A stretch of DNA of 64,000 bases from NCBI RefSeq assembly GCF_008705135.1, contig NZ_CP023694.1:4693001-4757000 (forward strand), read 5' to 3'. Under the pieces are notes generated by a model. That model ran no database searches, was not told the origin of the DNA, and worked only from the letters and a program-made list of their open reading frames with translations. Below, in pieces: positions 1 to 8,701 of the stretch. The DNA comes from Streptomyces coeruleorubidus. Its GTDB lineage: Bacteria; Actinomycetota; Actinomycetes; Streptomycetales; Streptomycetaceae. The position numbers and the translations under genes were made by a program. The number at the start of each line of letters is the position of its first letter. Position 1 is the first letter of the stretch.

Positions 1-1674
1 CCCGCCAGGCACCGGGGAAGACGCGACAGGCACCGGGGCGGTCCCGGGCTCCGCCAGACGCACCACCCGGTCGGCCACGCCCAGTAGCGCCGGCCGGTGC
101 ACCACCAGCAGCACCGTCCGCCCGGCCGCCAGCCGCCGTACCGCCGTCACGACCTCGGCCTCGGTGGCCCCGTCCAGCGCGGCCGTCGGCTCGTCGAGCA
201 GCAGCACGGGCCGGTCCGCGAGGAACGCCCGGGCCAGCGCGAGCCGCTGTCGCTGCCCGGCGGACAGCCCGGCCCCGTCCTCGCCGAGCACGGTGTCCGC
301 ACCCTCGGGCAGCGCGTCCACGAACTCCAGCGCCCCGGCGTCCCGCAGCGCCCGCCGTACGGCGTCGTCGTCGGCTTCGGGCCGCGCCAGCCGTACGTTC
401 TCGGCGATCGTCCCGGCGTACAGATGCGGCCGCTGCGGCACCCACGCGATCCGGGACCGCCACTGCTCCGGGTCCACGTCGGCGAGGTCGGCTCCCCCGA
501 CCCGCACCCGGCCCTCGGCCGGTGACACGAACCCGAGCAGAACGTTCAGCAGCGTCGACTTGCCGGCGCCGCTCGGCCCGACCAGCGCGACCGTCTCACC
601 GGGCTCGACGGTGAAGGACACGTCCGACACAGCGTCCGTCGACCGCCCCGGGTAGCGGACGGTCACTCCCTCGAAGGCCAGCGCACCCGCCGGCACGGCC
701 CCGGAACCGGACGCCGGAACGGGCGTCTCCAAGACCTCGAAGATCTCCTCCGCCGCGGCGAGTCCCTCCGCCGCCGCGTGGTACTGCGCCCCGACCTGCC
801 GCAACGGCAGATACGCCTCCGGCGCCAGGATCAGGATGACGAGGCCGATGTACAGGTCCATCTCGCCGTGCACCAGCCGCATGCCGATCGTCACGGCGAC
901 CAGAGCCACCGAGATCGTCGCGAGCAGCTCCAGCGCGAAGGAGGAGATGAAGGCGATCCGCAGCGTCCGCATGGTCGCTTGCCGGTACTCGCCGGTGATT
1001 CGCCGGATCGACTCGGCCTGCGCCTTGGCCCGCCCGAAGACCTTCAGCGTCGGCAGCCCCGCGACGACGTCCAGGAAGTGACCGGACAGCCGCGACAGAA
1101 GCTGCCACTGACGGTCCATCCTCGACTGGGTGGCCCAGCCGATCAGCACCATGAAGACCGGGATGAGCGGCAGGGTGCCCACGATGATGGCCGCGGAGAC
1201 CCAGTCCTCGGTGACGATCCGCGCCAGCACCGCCACTGGCACGACCACCGCGAGACCCAACTGCGGCAGGTACCGCGAGAAGTAGTCGTCGAGGGCGTCG
1301 ACACCCCGGGTGGCCAGAACGACCAGCGAACCGGTCCGCTGCCCGCTCAGCCACCCCGGCCCCAGCTGAGCGGCACGCTCCAACAACCGCCCCCGCAGCT
1401 CGGACTTCACCGCCGCGCTCGCCCGGTGCGCCGCAAGCTCGGTGAGCCAGCCGACCAGCGCCCGACCGGCCGCGACAGCAGTCAAGAGCAGCAGGGGAGT
1501 GGCGAGTTCGGACACGGCCATGCGGTGCTGGAACGCGCCGACCACCATCTCGGCGATGAGCATCGCCTGCGCTATGACCAGCCCCGCCCCGATCGCCCCG
1601 AGGGCGATGACCGCCACCAGGAAGACCCGGGTGGCACGGGCGTACCGGAGCAGACGCGGATCGATTGGTTTCAC
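1..1674 (-). CDS. cydD: Cytochrome bd biogenesis ABC exporter, CydD half of a probable CydDC fusion (partial)
   Basis: The frame is open to the left edge, so only the first ~558 residues are visible. They form an ABC half-transporter: about six membrane helices (residues ~15-300), then an ATPase domain with Walker A GPSGAGKST, signature LSAGQRQRLALARA and Walker B VLLLDEPTAALD, followed by a Pro/Ala/Val-rich linker running off the window. In actinomycetes this half is usually fused to a CydC half, and the linker suggests the same here, but the fusion itself is not visible. CydDC exports thiols (cysteine/glutathione in E. coli) needed for cytochrome bd assembly. I chose the GTG at 1674 because the GAGG ribosome-binding site at the end of cydB lies about 10 nt upstream. 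A GTG three codons earlier is too close to it. A perfect parS overlaps the start. Last gene of the cydAB operon. Confidence 0.88.
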   Translation of the reverse strand, partial: MKPIDPRLLRYARATRVFLVAVIALGAIGAGLVIAQAMLIAEMVVGAFQHRMAVSELATPLLLLTAVAAGRALVGWLTELAAHRASAAVKSELRGRLLERAAQLGPGWLSGQRTGSLVVLATRGVDALDDYFSRYLPQLGLAVVVPVAVLARIVTEDWVSAAIIVGTLPLIPVFMVLIGWATQSRMDRQWQLLSRLSGHFLDVVAGLPTLKVFGRAKAQAESIRRITGEYRQATMRTLRIAFISSFALELLATISVALVAVTIGMRLVHGEMDLYIGLVILILAPEAYLPLRQVGAQYHAAAEGLAAAEEIFEVLETPVPASGSGAVPAGALAFEGVTVRYPGRSTDAVSDVSFTVEPGETVALVGPSGAGKSTLLNVLLGFVSPAEGRVRVGGADLADVDPEQWRSRIAWVPQRPHLYAGTIAENVRLARPEADDDAVRRALRDAGALEFVDALPEGADTVLGEDGAGLSAGQRQRLALARAFLADRPVLLLDEPTAALDGATEAEVVTAVRRLAAGRTVLLVVHRPALLGVADRVVRLAEPGTAPVPVASSPVPGG

Positions 1675-1681
1675 GTGAAAC
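1668..1681. promoter_or_regulatory. parS site, perfect, over the cydD start codon
   Basis: Perfect GTTTCACGTGAAAC palindrome. Its GTG is the likely start codon of the cydD reading frame, so ParB bound here would sit on the cydB-cydD junction. Confidence 0.92.
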
Positions 1682-1686
1682 ACACC

Positions 1687-2691
1687 TCAGTGCACGGTCT
1701 CGGCGATGTGCTGCGTACCGATGCGCTTGCGGAACACCCAGTACGTCCAGCCCTGGTAGACCATCACGACCGGAGTGGCGATCGCCGCGCACCAGGTCAT
1801 GATCTTCAGCGTGTACGGGCTGGACGAGGCGTTGGTGACCGTCAGGCTCCAGTCCGGGTTCAGCGTCGACGGCATGACGTTCGGGAACAGCGTCAGGAAG
1901 AGCATCGCCACCGTGGCCACGATGGTGAGCCCCGACAGGGCGAAGGCCCAGCCCTCACGCCTCGCCCGCGCCGCGACCAGCGCCACGACGAGCGACGCCA
2001 CGGCCGCGATCACCGCGACGAGCGACGCCCCGTCGCCCCGGTCGGACTGCGTCCACAGCAGGAAGGCGAGGGCCAGCAGGGCGGTCACCGGACCGACGCG
2101 CAGCGCCAGTTTCCGCGCCCGCTCCCGGATCTCCCCGACGGTCTTGAGCCCGACGAACACCGTTCCGTGGAAGGTGAACAGCGCCAGCGTGACGAGTCCG
2201 CCCAGGAGCGCATACGGGTTGAGCAGGTCCAGGACGCCGCCGGCGTAGTTGAATTCCTGGTCGATCTTCACGCCGTGCACGATGTTGCCGAAGGCCACAC
2301 CCCACAGGAACGCGGGGATCAGCGAAGTCCAGAAGATCGCCGTCTCCCAGTTACGCTGCCAGTTCTCCTCGGGCCGCTTGACGCGGTACTCGAAGGCCAC
2401 ACCCCGGACGATGAGGCAGACCAGGATGAGCAGCAGCGGAAGGTAGAAGCCGGAGAAAAGCGTGGCGTACCACTCGGGGAAGGCGGCGAAGGTCGCGCCG
2501 CCCGCCGAGAGCAGCCATACCTCGTTGCCGTCCCAGACAGGGCCGATGGTGTTGATCAATACCCGCTTCTCGGGCCGGTTGCGGGCGAGCAGCTTCGTGA
2601 GCACACCGACCCCGAAGTCGAAGCCCTCCAGGAAGAAGTAGCCGGTCCACAGGACGGCGATCAGGACGAACCAGACGTCGTGCAGTTCCAT
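1687..2691 (-). CDS. cydB: Cytochrome bd ubiquinol/menaquinol oxidase subunit II
   Basis: 334 residues with the typical CydB start (MELHDVWFVLIAVLWTGYFF) and the conserved EGFDFGVG segment in helix 1, then about eight more hydrophobic helices. It is subunit II of the high-affinity bd-type terminal oxidase, which oxidises quinol (menaquinol in actinomycetes) and reduces oxygen at low tension. It begins 20 nt after cydA and its stop is 12 nt before the cydD start, so the three genes are one operon. The length is normal for the family. Confidence 0.95.
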   Translation of the reverse strand: MELHDVWFVLIAVLWTGYFFLEGFDFGVGVLTKLLARNRPEKRVLINTIGPVWDGNEVWLLSAGGATFAAFPEWYATLFSGFYLPLLLILVCLIVRGVAFEYRVKRPEENWQRNWETAIFWTSLIPAFLWGVAFGNIVHGVKIDQEFNYAGGVLDLLNPYALLGGLVTLALFTFHGTVFVGLKTVGEIRERARKLALRVGPVTALLALAFLLWTQSDRGDGASLVAVIAAVASLVVALVAARARREGWAFALSGLTIVATVAMLFLTLFPNVMPSTLNPDWSLTVTNASSSPYTLKIMTWCAAIATPVVMVYQGWTYWVFRKRIGTQHIAETVH

Positions 2692-2711
2692 GACTGTGCA
2701 GCTCCCTCGGC

Positions 2712-4217
2712 CTAGTACGAGAAGGCCATCGGCTTGTCGGCGTCACGGGAGTCGCCGCCGATCTTCGTGGGCGGGTTGAGATCGGCCTCGGTGAGCTCCG
2801 GCGGGCCCGCCTTGACGTACTTGACCAGCAGCTTGACCTCGATGACGGCGAGGATGGCGTACAGCGTGGTGAAGACGATCAACGAGGTGATGACCTCGGC
2901 CTGGGAGACACCGGGGGAGACCGCGTCCCGCGTCTGGAACAAGCCGTAGACGACCCACGGCTGGCGGCCCATCTCGGTGAAGATCCAGCCCCAGGAGTTG
3001 GCGATCAGCGGGAAGGCCATCGTCCAGACCGCCACCAGCCAGTACAGGCGGGTGAGTCGCGGCCGGAGCGGCTTCCGGAACAGGACCAGATGCGGTACCT
3101 CGTCCTCCCCGGTCCGCCAGGCTGCCGGCAGCAGGAACTTCTTCCGGGTGAGCCACAGCCCCAGCAGGCCGATCGCCAACGACGCCATGCCGAAGCCGAT
3201 CATCCAGCGGAAGCCCCAGTAGGCGACCGGGACGATGGGCTTGTAGTCACCGGGGCCGAACTTCTCCTGGAGGGCCTTGTTGGTGTCGTTGATGCCCGGC
3301 ACGTACGACTCGAAGTCGCTGTGGGCCAGGAAGGAGAGCAGGCCGGGTATCTCCAGGGCGACCTTGTTGTGGCCCTTGTCGACGTCCCCGTACGCGAACA
3401 CCGAGAAGGGCGCCGGCTTCTCGCCGTCCCACAGCGCTTCGGCAGCGGCCATCTTCATCGGCTGCTGCTCGTACATGACCTTGCCCAGGGTGTCCCCGCT
3501 GACCGCGGTGAGCAGGCCGCCGACGGCGACGGTGACCAGGCCGAGCCGGAGGGAGGTCCGCATCACCGGGATGTGCTTCTTGCGCAGCAGGTGGAAGGCG
3601 GCGATCCCCACCATGAAGGCGCCGCCCGTCAGGAACGCCGCGGAGAAGCTGTGGAAGACCTGGTTGAGCGTGGTGTTCTGGGTCAGCACCAGCCAGAAGT
3701 CGGTGAGCTCGGCCCGGCCCTTCTCCTCGTTGATCCGGTAACCGACCGGGTGCTGCATCCACGAGTTCGCGGCAAGGATGAAGTAGGCGGACAGCAGCGT
3801 GCCGATGGAGACCATCCATATGCAGGCCAGGTGGATCTTCTTCGGCAGCTTGTCCCAGCCGAAGATCCACAGGCCGATGAAGGTGGACTCGAAGAAGAAG
3901 GCGATCAGGGCCTCGAAGGCGAGCGGCGCACCGAAGACGTCACCGACGAAGCGTGAGTAGTCGGACCAGTTCATGCCGAACTGGAACTCCTGCACGATGC
4001 CGGTGACCACACCCATCGCGATGTTGATCAGGAAGAGCTTGCCCCAGAACTTCGTCGCCCGGAGGTACTTCTCCTTCTCCGTCCGCACCCAGGCGGTCTC
4101 CAGTCCGGCCGTGAGGGCGGCCAGCGAGATCGTCAGGGGGACGAACAGAAAGTGGTAGACGGTGGTGATGCCGAACTGCCATCGCGCCAGGGTCTCCGGC
4201 GCCAAAGCGAGGTCCAC
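2712..4217 (-). CDS. cydA: Cytochrome bd ubiquinol/menaquinol oxidase subunit I
   Basis: 501 residues. The visible haem-ligand context includes the N-terminal YHFLFVPLT histidine, the QVFHSFSAAFLTGG histidine in the middle and the conserved GRQPW motif near residue 400. CydA carries haems b558, b595 and d and the quinol site. The length fits the short-Q-loop form of Gram-positive bacteria. First gene of the cydA-cydB-cydD operon, with a Rex-type operator just upstream (4240-4255), so expression should rise when NADH/NAD+ is high, for example under oxygen limitation. Confidence 0.96.
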   Translation of the reverse strand: MDLALAPETLARWQFGITTVYHFLFVPLTISLAALTAGLETAWVRTEKEKYLRATKFWGKLFLINIAMGVVTGIVQEFQFGMNWSDYSRFVGDVFGAPLAFEALIAFFFESTFIGLWIFGWDKLPKKIHLACIWMVSIGTLLSAYFILAANSWMQHPVGYRINEEKGRAELTDFWLVLTQNTTLNQVFHSFSAAFLTGGAFMVGIAAFHLLRKKHIPVMRTSLRLGLVTVAVGGLLTAVSGDTLGKVMYEQQPMKMAAAEALWDGEKPAPFSVFAYGDVDKGHNKVALEIPGLLSFLAHSDFESYVPGINDTNKALQEKFGPGDYKPIVPVAYWGFRWMIGFGMASLAIGLLGLWLTRKKFLLPAAWRTGEDEVPHLVLFRKPLRPRLTRLYWLVAVWTMAFPLIANSWGWIFTEMGRQPWVVYGLFQTRDAVSPGVSQAEVITSLIVFTTLYAILAVIEVKLLVKYVKAGPPELTEADLNPPTKIGGDSRDADKPMAFSY

Positions 4218-4239
4218 GTCGCCGCTCCTTACATACGCT

Positions 4240-4255
4240 TGTGAAAGCGTTCACA
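4240..4255 (-). promoter_or_regulatory. Rex operator (ROP) upstream of cydA
   Basis: On the minus strand the site reads TGTGAACGCTTTCACA, matching the S. coelicolor Rex operator pattern TGTGAACNNNTTCACA. It lies 23 nt before the cydA start. A further TTGTGAA half-element next to it extends the dyad. Rex is a redox-sensing repressor that leaves DNA when NADH/NAD+ rises. The site is seen directly; regulation is inferred from the known cyd regulon. Confidence 0.85.
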
Positions 4256-4398
4256 TTCACAAGCCATTATGCAGCACGGACTTTCGAGCCCTGGAGGGGG
4301 TCCCCTGTCTCCCCCGTCACAGTCAGGCCCTAGCCAAGGCACTGCCCCTCGTCTAGACAGCGCGCACCTGGGGCAAGGGGGTGTACTTCGACACAGGA

Positions 4399-4506
4399 GT
4401 GTCGGTTTCACGTGAAACAGGCGCCAGGGAGGTCGTCGAGCCCGGCACCGTCGCCTTCTGGACCGACGGCGAGGCCCTCGCCCTCCCCTGGCTCCTGGAC
4501 GCCTGA
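4399..4506 (+). pseudogene. Remnant of a cyclophilin-like (DUF369/COG2164-type) gene carrying parS
   Basis: A 35-codon frame whose residues 11-30 (EVVEPGTVAFWTDGEALALP) resemble, from memory, the internal VxPGTVxFWTEGxALALPYG segment of small cyclophilin-fold proteins of about 120 residues. The conserved N-terminal barrel and the part after ALALPW are missing, and a stop follows six codons later. A perfect parS encodes its residues 3-7 (VSRET). It could also be a chance GC-rich open frame. The family assignment was not tested by a search. Confidence 0.4.
4405..4418. promoter_or_regulatory. parS site, perfect
   Basis: Perfect GTTTCACGTGAAAC between the divergent cydA control region and the 3' end of hisC. 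Confidence 0.92.
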
Positions 4507-4522
4507 ACTGGCTCGCGGAGCC

Positions 4523-5602
4523 CTACAGCTCCTTGCGAAACCCTTCTGCCACCTTCAGGAAGATGTCGTTCGCCTCGGTCTCCCCGACCGTGACCCGCAC
4601 ACCCTCACCCGGGAACGGCCGGATCACCACACCCGCCTGCTCGCACACCTCCGCGAACGGGACCGTGCGCTCCCCCAGCCGCAGCCACACGAAGTTGGCC
4701 TGGGTCTCGGGCACCGTCCAGCCCTGGGCGCGCAACCCGTCGACCACGCGGGTGCGCTCACACACCAGCGAGCCGACCCGGCCGAGCAGCTCGTCCTCGG
4801 CACGCAGCGAGGCGATCGCCGCTTCCTGCGCGAGCTGGCTCACCCCGAACGGGACCGCCGTCTTGCGCAGCGCTGCGGCCACCGGCTCGTAGGCGATGGC
4901 GAACCCGACGCGCAGGCCGGCGAGGCCGTACGCCTTGGAGAAAGTCCGCAGGACACAGACGTTGGGCCGGTCGCGGTAGAGCCCGACACCGTCCGGCACC
5001 TCGGGATCGCGGATGAACTCGCGGTAGGCCTCGTCGAGCACCACCAGCACATCACCGGGCACCCGGTCGAGGAAGCGCTCCAGCTCCGCCCGCCGCACGA
5101 CCGTGCCCGTCGGGTTGTTGGGGTTGCAGACGAAGATCAGCCGGGTCCGGTCGGTGATCGCGTCGGCCATCGCGTCGAGGTCGTGCACGTCACCGGACGT
5201 CAGCGGCACCTGCACCGACGTAGCGCCGCTGATCTGCGTGATGATCGGGTACGCCTCGAAGGACCGCCAGGCGTAGATGACCTCGTCGCCGGGGCCCGAG
5301 GTGGCCTGGATCAGTTGCTGGGCGACACCGACCGACCCGGTGCCGGTGGCCAGGTGGGAGAGGGGCACGCCGAACCGCTCGGACAGCTCATTCATCAGCC
5401 CGCTACAGGCCATGTCCGGGTAGCGGTTGAAGTTGCAGGCCGCCGCCGTCACCGTCTCCAGCACGCCCGGCAGCGGCGGGTAGGGGTTCTCATTGGAGGA
5501 CAGCTTGTAGGCCACCGGCCCGCCCGCCGCGGCCGGCTTGCCCGGCTTGTAGGTGGGGATCCCCTCCATCTCGGCGCGCAGCTTGGGGCTCGTCTCGCTC
5601 AC
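4523..5602 (-). CDS. hisC: Histidinol-phosphate aminotransferase family protein (HisC2-like)
   Basis: 359 residues, class I/II PLP-dependent aminotransferase. Visible motifs: substrate-side YKLSSNENP near the N-terminus, CNPNNPTGT (PLP contact), and RTFSKAYGLAGLRVG containing the Schiff-base lysine. The enzyme would transaminate histidinol-phosphate/imidazole-acetol-phosphate. Because it stands alone rather than in a his operon, an aromatic-amino-acid (phenylalanine) aminotransferase role is also possible. I chose the GTG at 5602 because GAGGAGG lies 7 nt upstream; a longer open frame upstream lacks such a site. Confidence 0.88.
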   Translation of the reverse strand: MSETSPKLRAEMEGIPTYKPGKPAAAGGPVAYKLSSNENPYPPLPGVLETVTAAACNFNRYPDMACSGLMNELSERFGVPLSHLATGTGSVGVAQQLIQATSGPGDEVIYAWRSFEAYPIITQISGATSVQVPLTSGDVHDLDAMADAITDRTRLIFVCNPNNPTGTVVRRAELERFLDRVPGDVLVVLDEAYREFIRDPEVPDGVGLYRDRPNVCVLRTFSKAYGLAGLRVGFAIAYEPVAAALRKTAVPFGVSQLAQEAAIASLRAEDELLGRVGSLVCERTRVVDGLRAQGWTVPETQANFVWLRLGERTVPFAEVCEQAGVVIRPFPGEGVRVTVGETEANDIFLKVAEGFRKEL

Positions 5603-6033
5603 CGCAGTCCTCCTCGTGAAGACCGGCGGCCCATGACCGCCGCCGACATCCAATACTCCTCACCTTATGAGGATTCGGAGCCGCTGCGTATAGCCACGAC
5701 CGAGCGACGAACGCAGACCTCGTGCGTCCCACCGGCATCAGGGGCATCGCCGTACGAAGGCGTACGAATCCAGGGGCGCGCCGCACATATATCTACGCGC
5801 CGGTGGTGCACGCCGTGGCGCGCATCCCCCGTGCAGGTGAGTTGAGACCTCTTCGCAACATCGGCCACTTGGCAGGCCCGTGCGCGCCGACAAGACACCT
5901 ACTGGCATGGAAGCGCCCAACGCCCTTGGTTTCCAAAGCCATTGAGGTTAAATGATCATGCAGAAACGTGCCTGTCAACGCGTGCATATGCGTCCGCACT
6001 ACCCCACCGCATGAGCCCTACTATCGGCTCGCC
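5603..6033. other. Divergent intergenic region, hisC / LacI-type regulator
   Basis: 431 nt with no convincing gene, tRNA or long hairpin. It contains a weak dyad CCTCA-N5-TGAGG near 5658 and TTGG-TTT-CCAA near 5928, either of which could be an operator half. It is more A+T-rich than the flanking genes, consistent with two promoters, but I cannot place them confidently. Confidence 0.4.
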
Positions 6034-7146
6034 ATGACAGCAGCAGGGAAGCACCAGGTGAGCCGCGCGGAAACCTCACGTCGAGGCAGTCGGCCGGGTC
6101 GGGCGGGTATCAGAGACGTGGCCGCCGCCGCCGGAGTGTCCATCACGACCGTCTCCGACGCCCTCAACGGCAAGGGCCGGCTCCCGGACGCCACCCGGCG
6201 CCACGTCCGCGAGGTCGCCGACCGGCTGGGCTACCGCCCCTCGGCCGCCGCCCGGACCCTCCGCACCGGCAAGTCGGGACTCATCGGCCTGACCGTGACG
6301 ACGTACGGGGATGAACCTTTCACCTTCACCGAGTTCGCCTACTTCGCCGAGATGGCGCGGGCCGCGACCTCCGCCGCACTCGCCCGCGGCTACGCCCTCG
6401 TGATCCTGCCCGCGACCTCCCGCCACGACGTGTGGTCGAACGTCGCCCTGGACGGCACGGTCGTCATCGACCCCTCCGACCAGGACCCGGTGGTCAGCGA
6501 ACTCGTCCGGCAGGGTCTGCCGGTCGTGTCCGACGGCCGCCCGGCCGGCTCGCTGCCGGTCACGGCCTGGGTCGACAACGACCACGAGGCCGCCGTTCTC
6601 GGCATCCTCGACCACCTGGCCGACGCCGGCGCCCGCCGCATCGGCCTGCTGACCGGCACGACGACCGACACGTACACCCACCTGTCGACCACCGCCTACC
6701 TGCGCTGGTGCGAGCGCGTCGGCCAGGATCCGGTGTACGAGGCCTACCCGGCGCACGATCCGTGCGCGGGTGCGGTCGCCGCCGACCGGCTCCTGGCCCG
6801 CCCCGACCGGCCCGACGCGGTCTACGGGCTGTTCGACCCGAACGGCACCGACCTGCTCGCCGCCGCCCGCCGCTACGGCCTGCGCGTACCGGACGACCTG
6901 CTGCTGGTCTGTTGCAGCGAGTCGACCGTGTACGCCAACACCGAGCCGCCCATCACCACGCTCTCCCTGAAACCGCGCCGCATCGGCACGGCGGTCGTGC
7001 AGCTCCTCATCGACGCCATCGAGGGAGCGGAGGCGGAGCGTCCGGTGGAGCAGGTGATACCGACGGAGCTGATCGTGCGCACGTCGTCCCAGCGGCGTTC
7101 GCCGCGCACGACGGTCAGCCCGCCCCGGTCGCCCGAGGAGACGTAG
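6034..7146 (+). CDS. LacI-family transcriptional regulator
   Basis: 370 residues. The N-terminal helix-turn-helix (GIRDVAAAAGVSITTVSDALNGKG) and hinge helix (RPSAAARTLRTGKSG) are classic LacI type. The rest is a periplasmic-binding-protein-like effector domain (GLTVTTYGDEP ... GLFDPNGTDLL ... ITTLSLKPRRIG). It would bind operator DNA as a dimer and release it with a small ligand; no ligand can be read from the sequence and no transport or sugar genes lie next to it. I chose the ATG at 6034; the open frame continues upstream but that part does not look like a family N-terminus. Confidence 0.88.
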   Translation: MTAAGKHQVSRAETSRRGSRPGRAGIRDVAAAAGVSITTVSDALNGKGRLPDATRRHVREVADRLGYRPSAAARTLRTGKSGLIGLTVTTYGDEPFTFTEFAYFAEMARAATSAALARGYALVILPATSRHDVWSNVALDGTVVIDPSDQDPVVSELVRQGLPVVSDGRPAGSLPVTAWVDNDHEAAVLGILDHLADAGARRIGLLTGTTTDTYTHLSTTAYLRWCERVGQDPVYEAYPAHDPCAGAVAADRLLARPDRPDAVYGLFDPNGTDLLAAARRYGLRVPDDLLLVCCSESTVYANTEPPITTLSLKPRRIGTAVVQLLIDAIEGAEAERPVEQVIPTELIVRTSSQRRSPRTTVSPPRSPEET

Positions 7147-7441
7147 ACCGGTACACCCGCGTAAAGGGAAGTTCGCACTCCTGGGGAGAAACAGGGCCGG
7201 TCCCCCGGAGAGAAGGGATCGTTCTCGCGAAGAGAAGGAAAGCGAGGACGGTCACACGGTGGTCAAAGCCCGGCCCAATCGGGGCGAAAGCCGCGGTGAA
7301 CTGGACTCTTGCTCTGATTCACCACCCCTGGGTCATCACATGGCGCGATCCGCATTCCTATGATGGGCCCACGACACCGACGGGCCGCTACGACCAGGCA
7401 GTCCGATGCGGTGCAGATGCGGCGCGATGGTGGAGGGGTCG

Positions 7442-8518
7442 ATGACTCAGGGGGCCGGTCAGGGACCCGAGGTGGAGCGGACGGCGACGTTGCGCGACTT
7501 CCGGGTGCCCGCGTACGTCCACGAGGCCGGTCCGTACGTCCACAGCGCCCACCCCGGCGAGGTCGCCCCGCCGCCCGGGGAGACCTACCCCGAGGGGTAC
7601 ACGCCGACCGAGCGCGATCTGCCCGTGATCAACCGGGGCGACACCGTCCAGGTGACCGTCGACCCCGAGGCCGCCGCAGCGCCGCAGGCCGACACCGGGC
7701 AGGGCCCGCTCTACGTCGTGGGCGACGTGCACGGCTACCTCGACGAGCTGGTGGCCGCGCTCCAGGAGAAGGGCCTCCTCGACGCCGCCGGCAACTGGTG
7801 CGCGGGCACCGCCCGGCTGTGGTTCCTCGGCGACTTCACCGACCGCGGCCCGGACGGCATCGGCGTCATCGACCTGGTGATGCGGCTGTCCGCCGAGGCC
7901 GCCGCGGCGGGCGGCTACTGCAAGGCGCTCATGGGCAACCACGAGCTGCTGCTGCTCGGCGCCAAGCGGTTCGGCGACACCCCCGTCAACTCCGGCGCGG
8001 GGACCGCCACTTTCCAGGCGGCCTGGCTGCTCAACGGCGGCCAGAAGACGGACATGGACCGCCTCCAGGACCACCACCTGCAGTGGATGGCCCGTCTGGA
8101 CGCCGTAGAGGAGGTCGACGGCCACCTGCTCGTCCACTCCGACACCACCGCCTACCTCGACTACGGCCGTTCCATCGAGGAGGTCAACGACACCGTCCGC
8201 GAGACGCTCACACGCAACGACGCGGACGAGGTCTGGGACCTGTTCCGCAAGTTCACCAAACGGTTCTCCTTCCGCGACGAGGGCGGCGCGGACGCCGTGC
8301 GCTCCCTGCTCGATACGTACGGAGGCACCCGCATCGTTCACGGCCACAGCCCGATTCCCTATCTGCTGGGCGAGGTCGGCGCCGAGGAAGACGAGGACAA
8401 CTCCGACCCCGTGGTCGAGGGACCGCACGTCTACGCCGACGGACTCGCCATCGCCATGGACGGCGGCGTGACCATGGCCGGAAAGCTGCTGGTCCAGCAA
8501 CTGCCGCTGGCTACGTGA
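7442..8518 (+). CDS. Calcineurin-type metallophosphoesterase (Ser/Thr phosphatase-like)
   Basis: 358 residues with the full PPP-family metal-binding set: GDVHGYLDEL, FLGDFTDRGPDG, MGNHE, a histidine in LLVHSDTTAYLDY and a final IVHGHSPIPY. These ligands hold two metal ions for phosphomonoester hydrolysis. The first ~95 residues are a Pro/Glu-rich lead-in without obvious domain. No membrane segment, so it is probably cytoplasmic. The ATG at 7442 follows GGAGGGG at good spacing. Substrate unknown; the motifs resemble those of bacterial protein phosphatases. Confidence 0.85.
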   Translation: MTQGAGQGPEVERTATLRDFRVPAYVHEAGPYVHSAHPGEVAPPPGETYPEGYTPTERDLPVINRGDTVQVTVDPEAAAAPQADTGQGPLYVVGDVHGYLDELVAALQEKGLLDAAGNWCAGTARLWFLGDFTDRGPDGIGVIDLVMRLSAEAAAAGGYCKALMGNHELLLLGAKRFGDTPVNSGAGTATFQAAWLLNGGQKTDMDRLQDHHLQWMARLDAVEEVDGHLLVHSDTTAYLDYGRSIEEVNDTVRETLTRNDADEVWDLFRKFTKRFSFRDEGGADAVRSLLDTYGGTRIVHGHSPIPYLLGEVGAEEDEDNSDPVVEGPHVYADGLAIAMDGGVTMAGKLLVQQLPLAT

Positions 8519-8701
8519 ACGTTCACCGGGCAGGCGTTTCCCGTCACAGGACCGCACCGGTGAGGGGCCAATTTCGGTAAACCCCCTGTCACCGCCCACC
8601 TTCACGGCTCTACCATCGGCTTATCCGTAGCAGGCTCCCCTCCGTTTCTGCCCGACGGCTCGTCAGCATGCCGAGCCCCAAGCCCTACGGAGCATCGGGG
8701 G

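Noticed and set aside
778..2715. Long open frame on the plus strand opposite cydD/cydB
   Set aside because: Composition is Arg/Gln/His/Asp-rich without domains; it is the antisense shadow of the real cyd genes, common at this G+C content.
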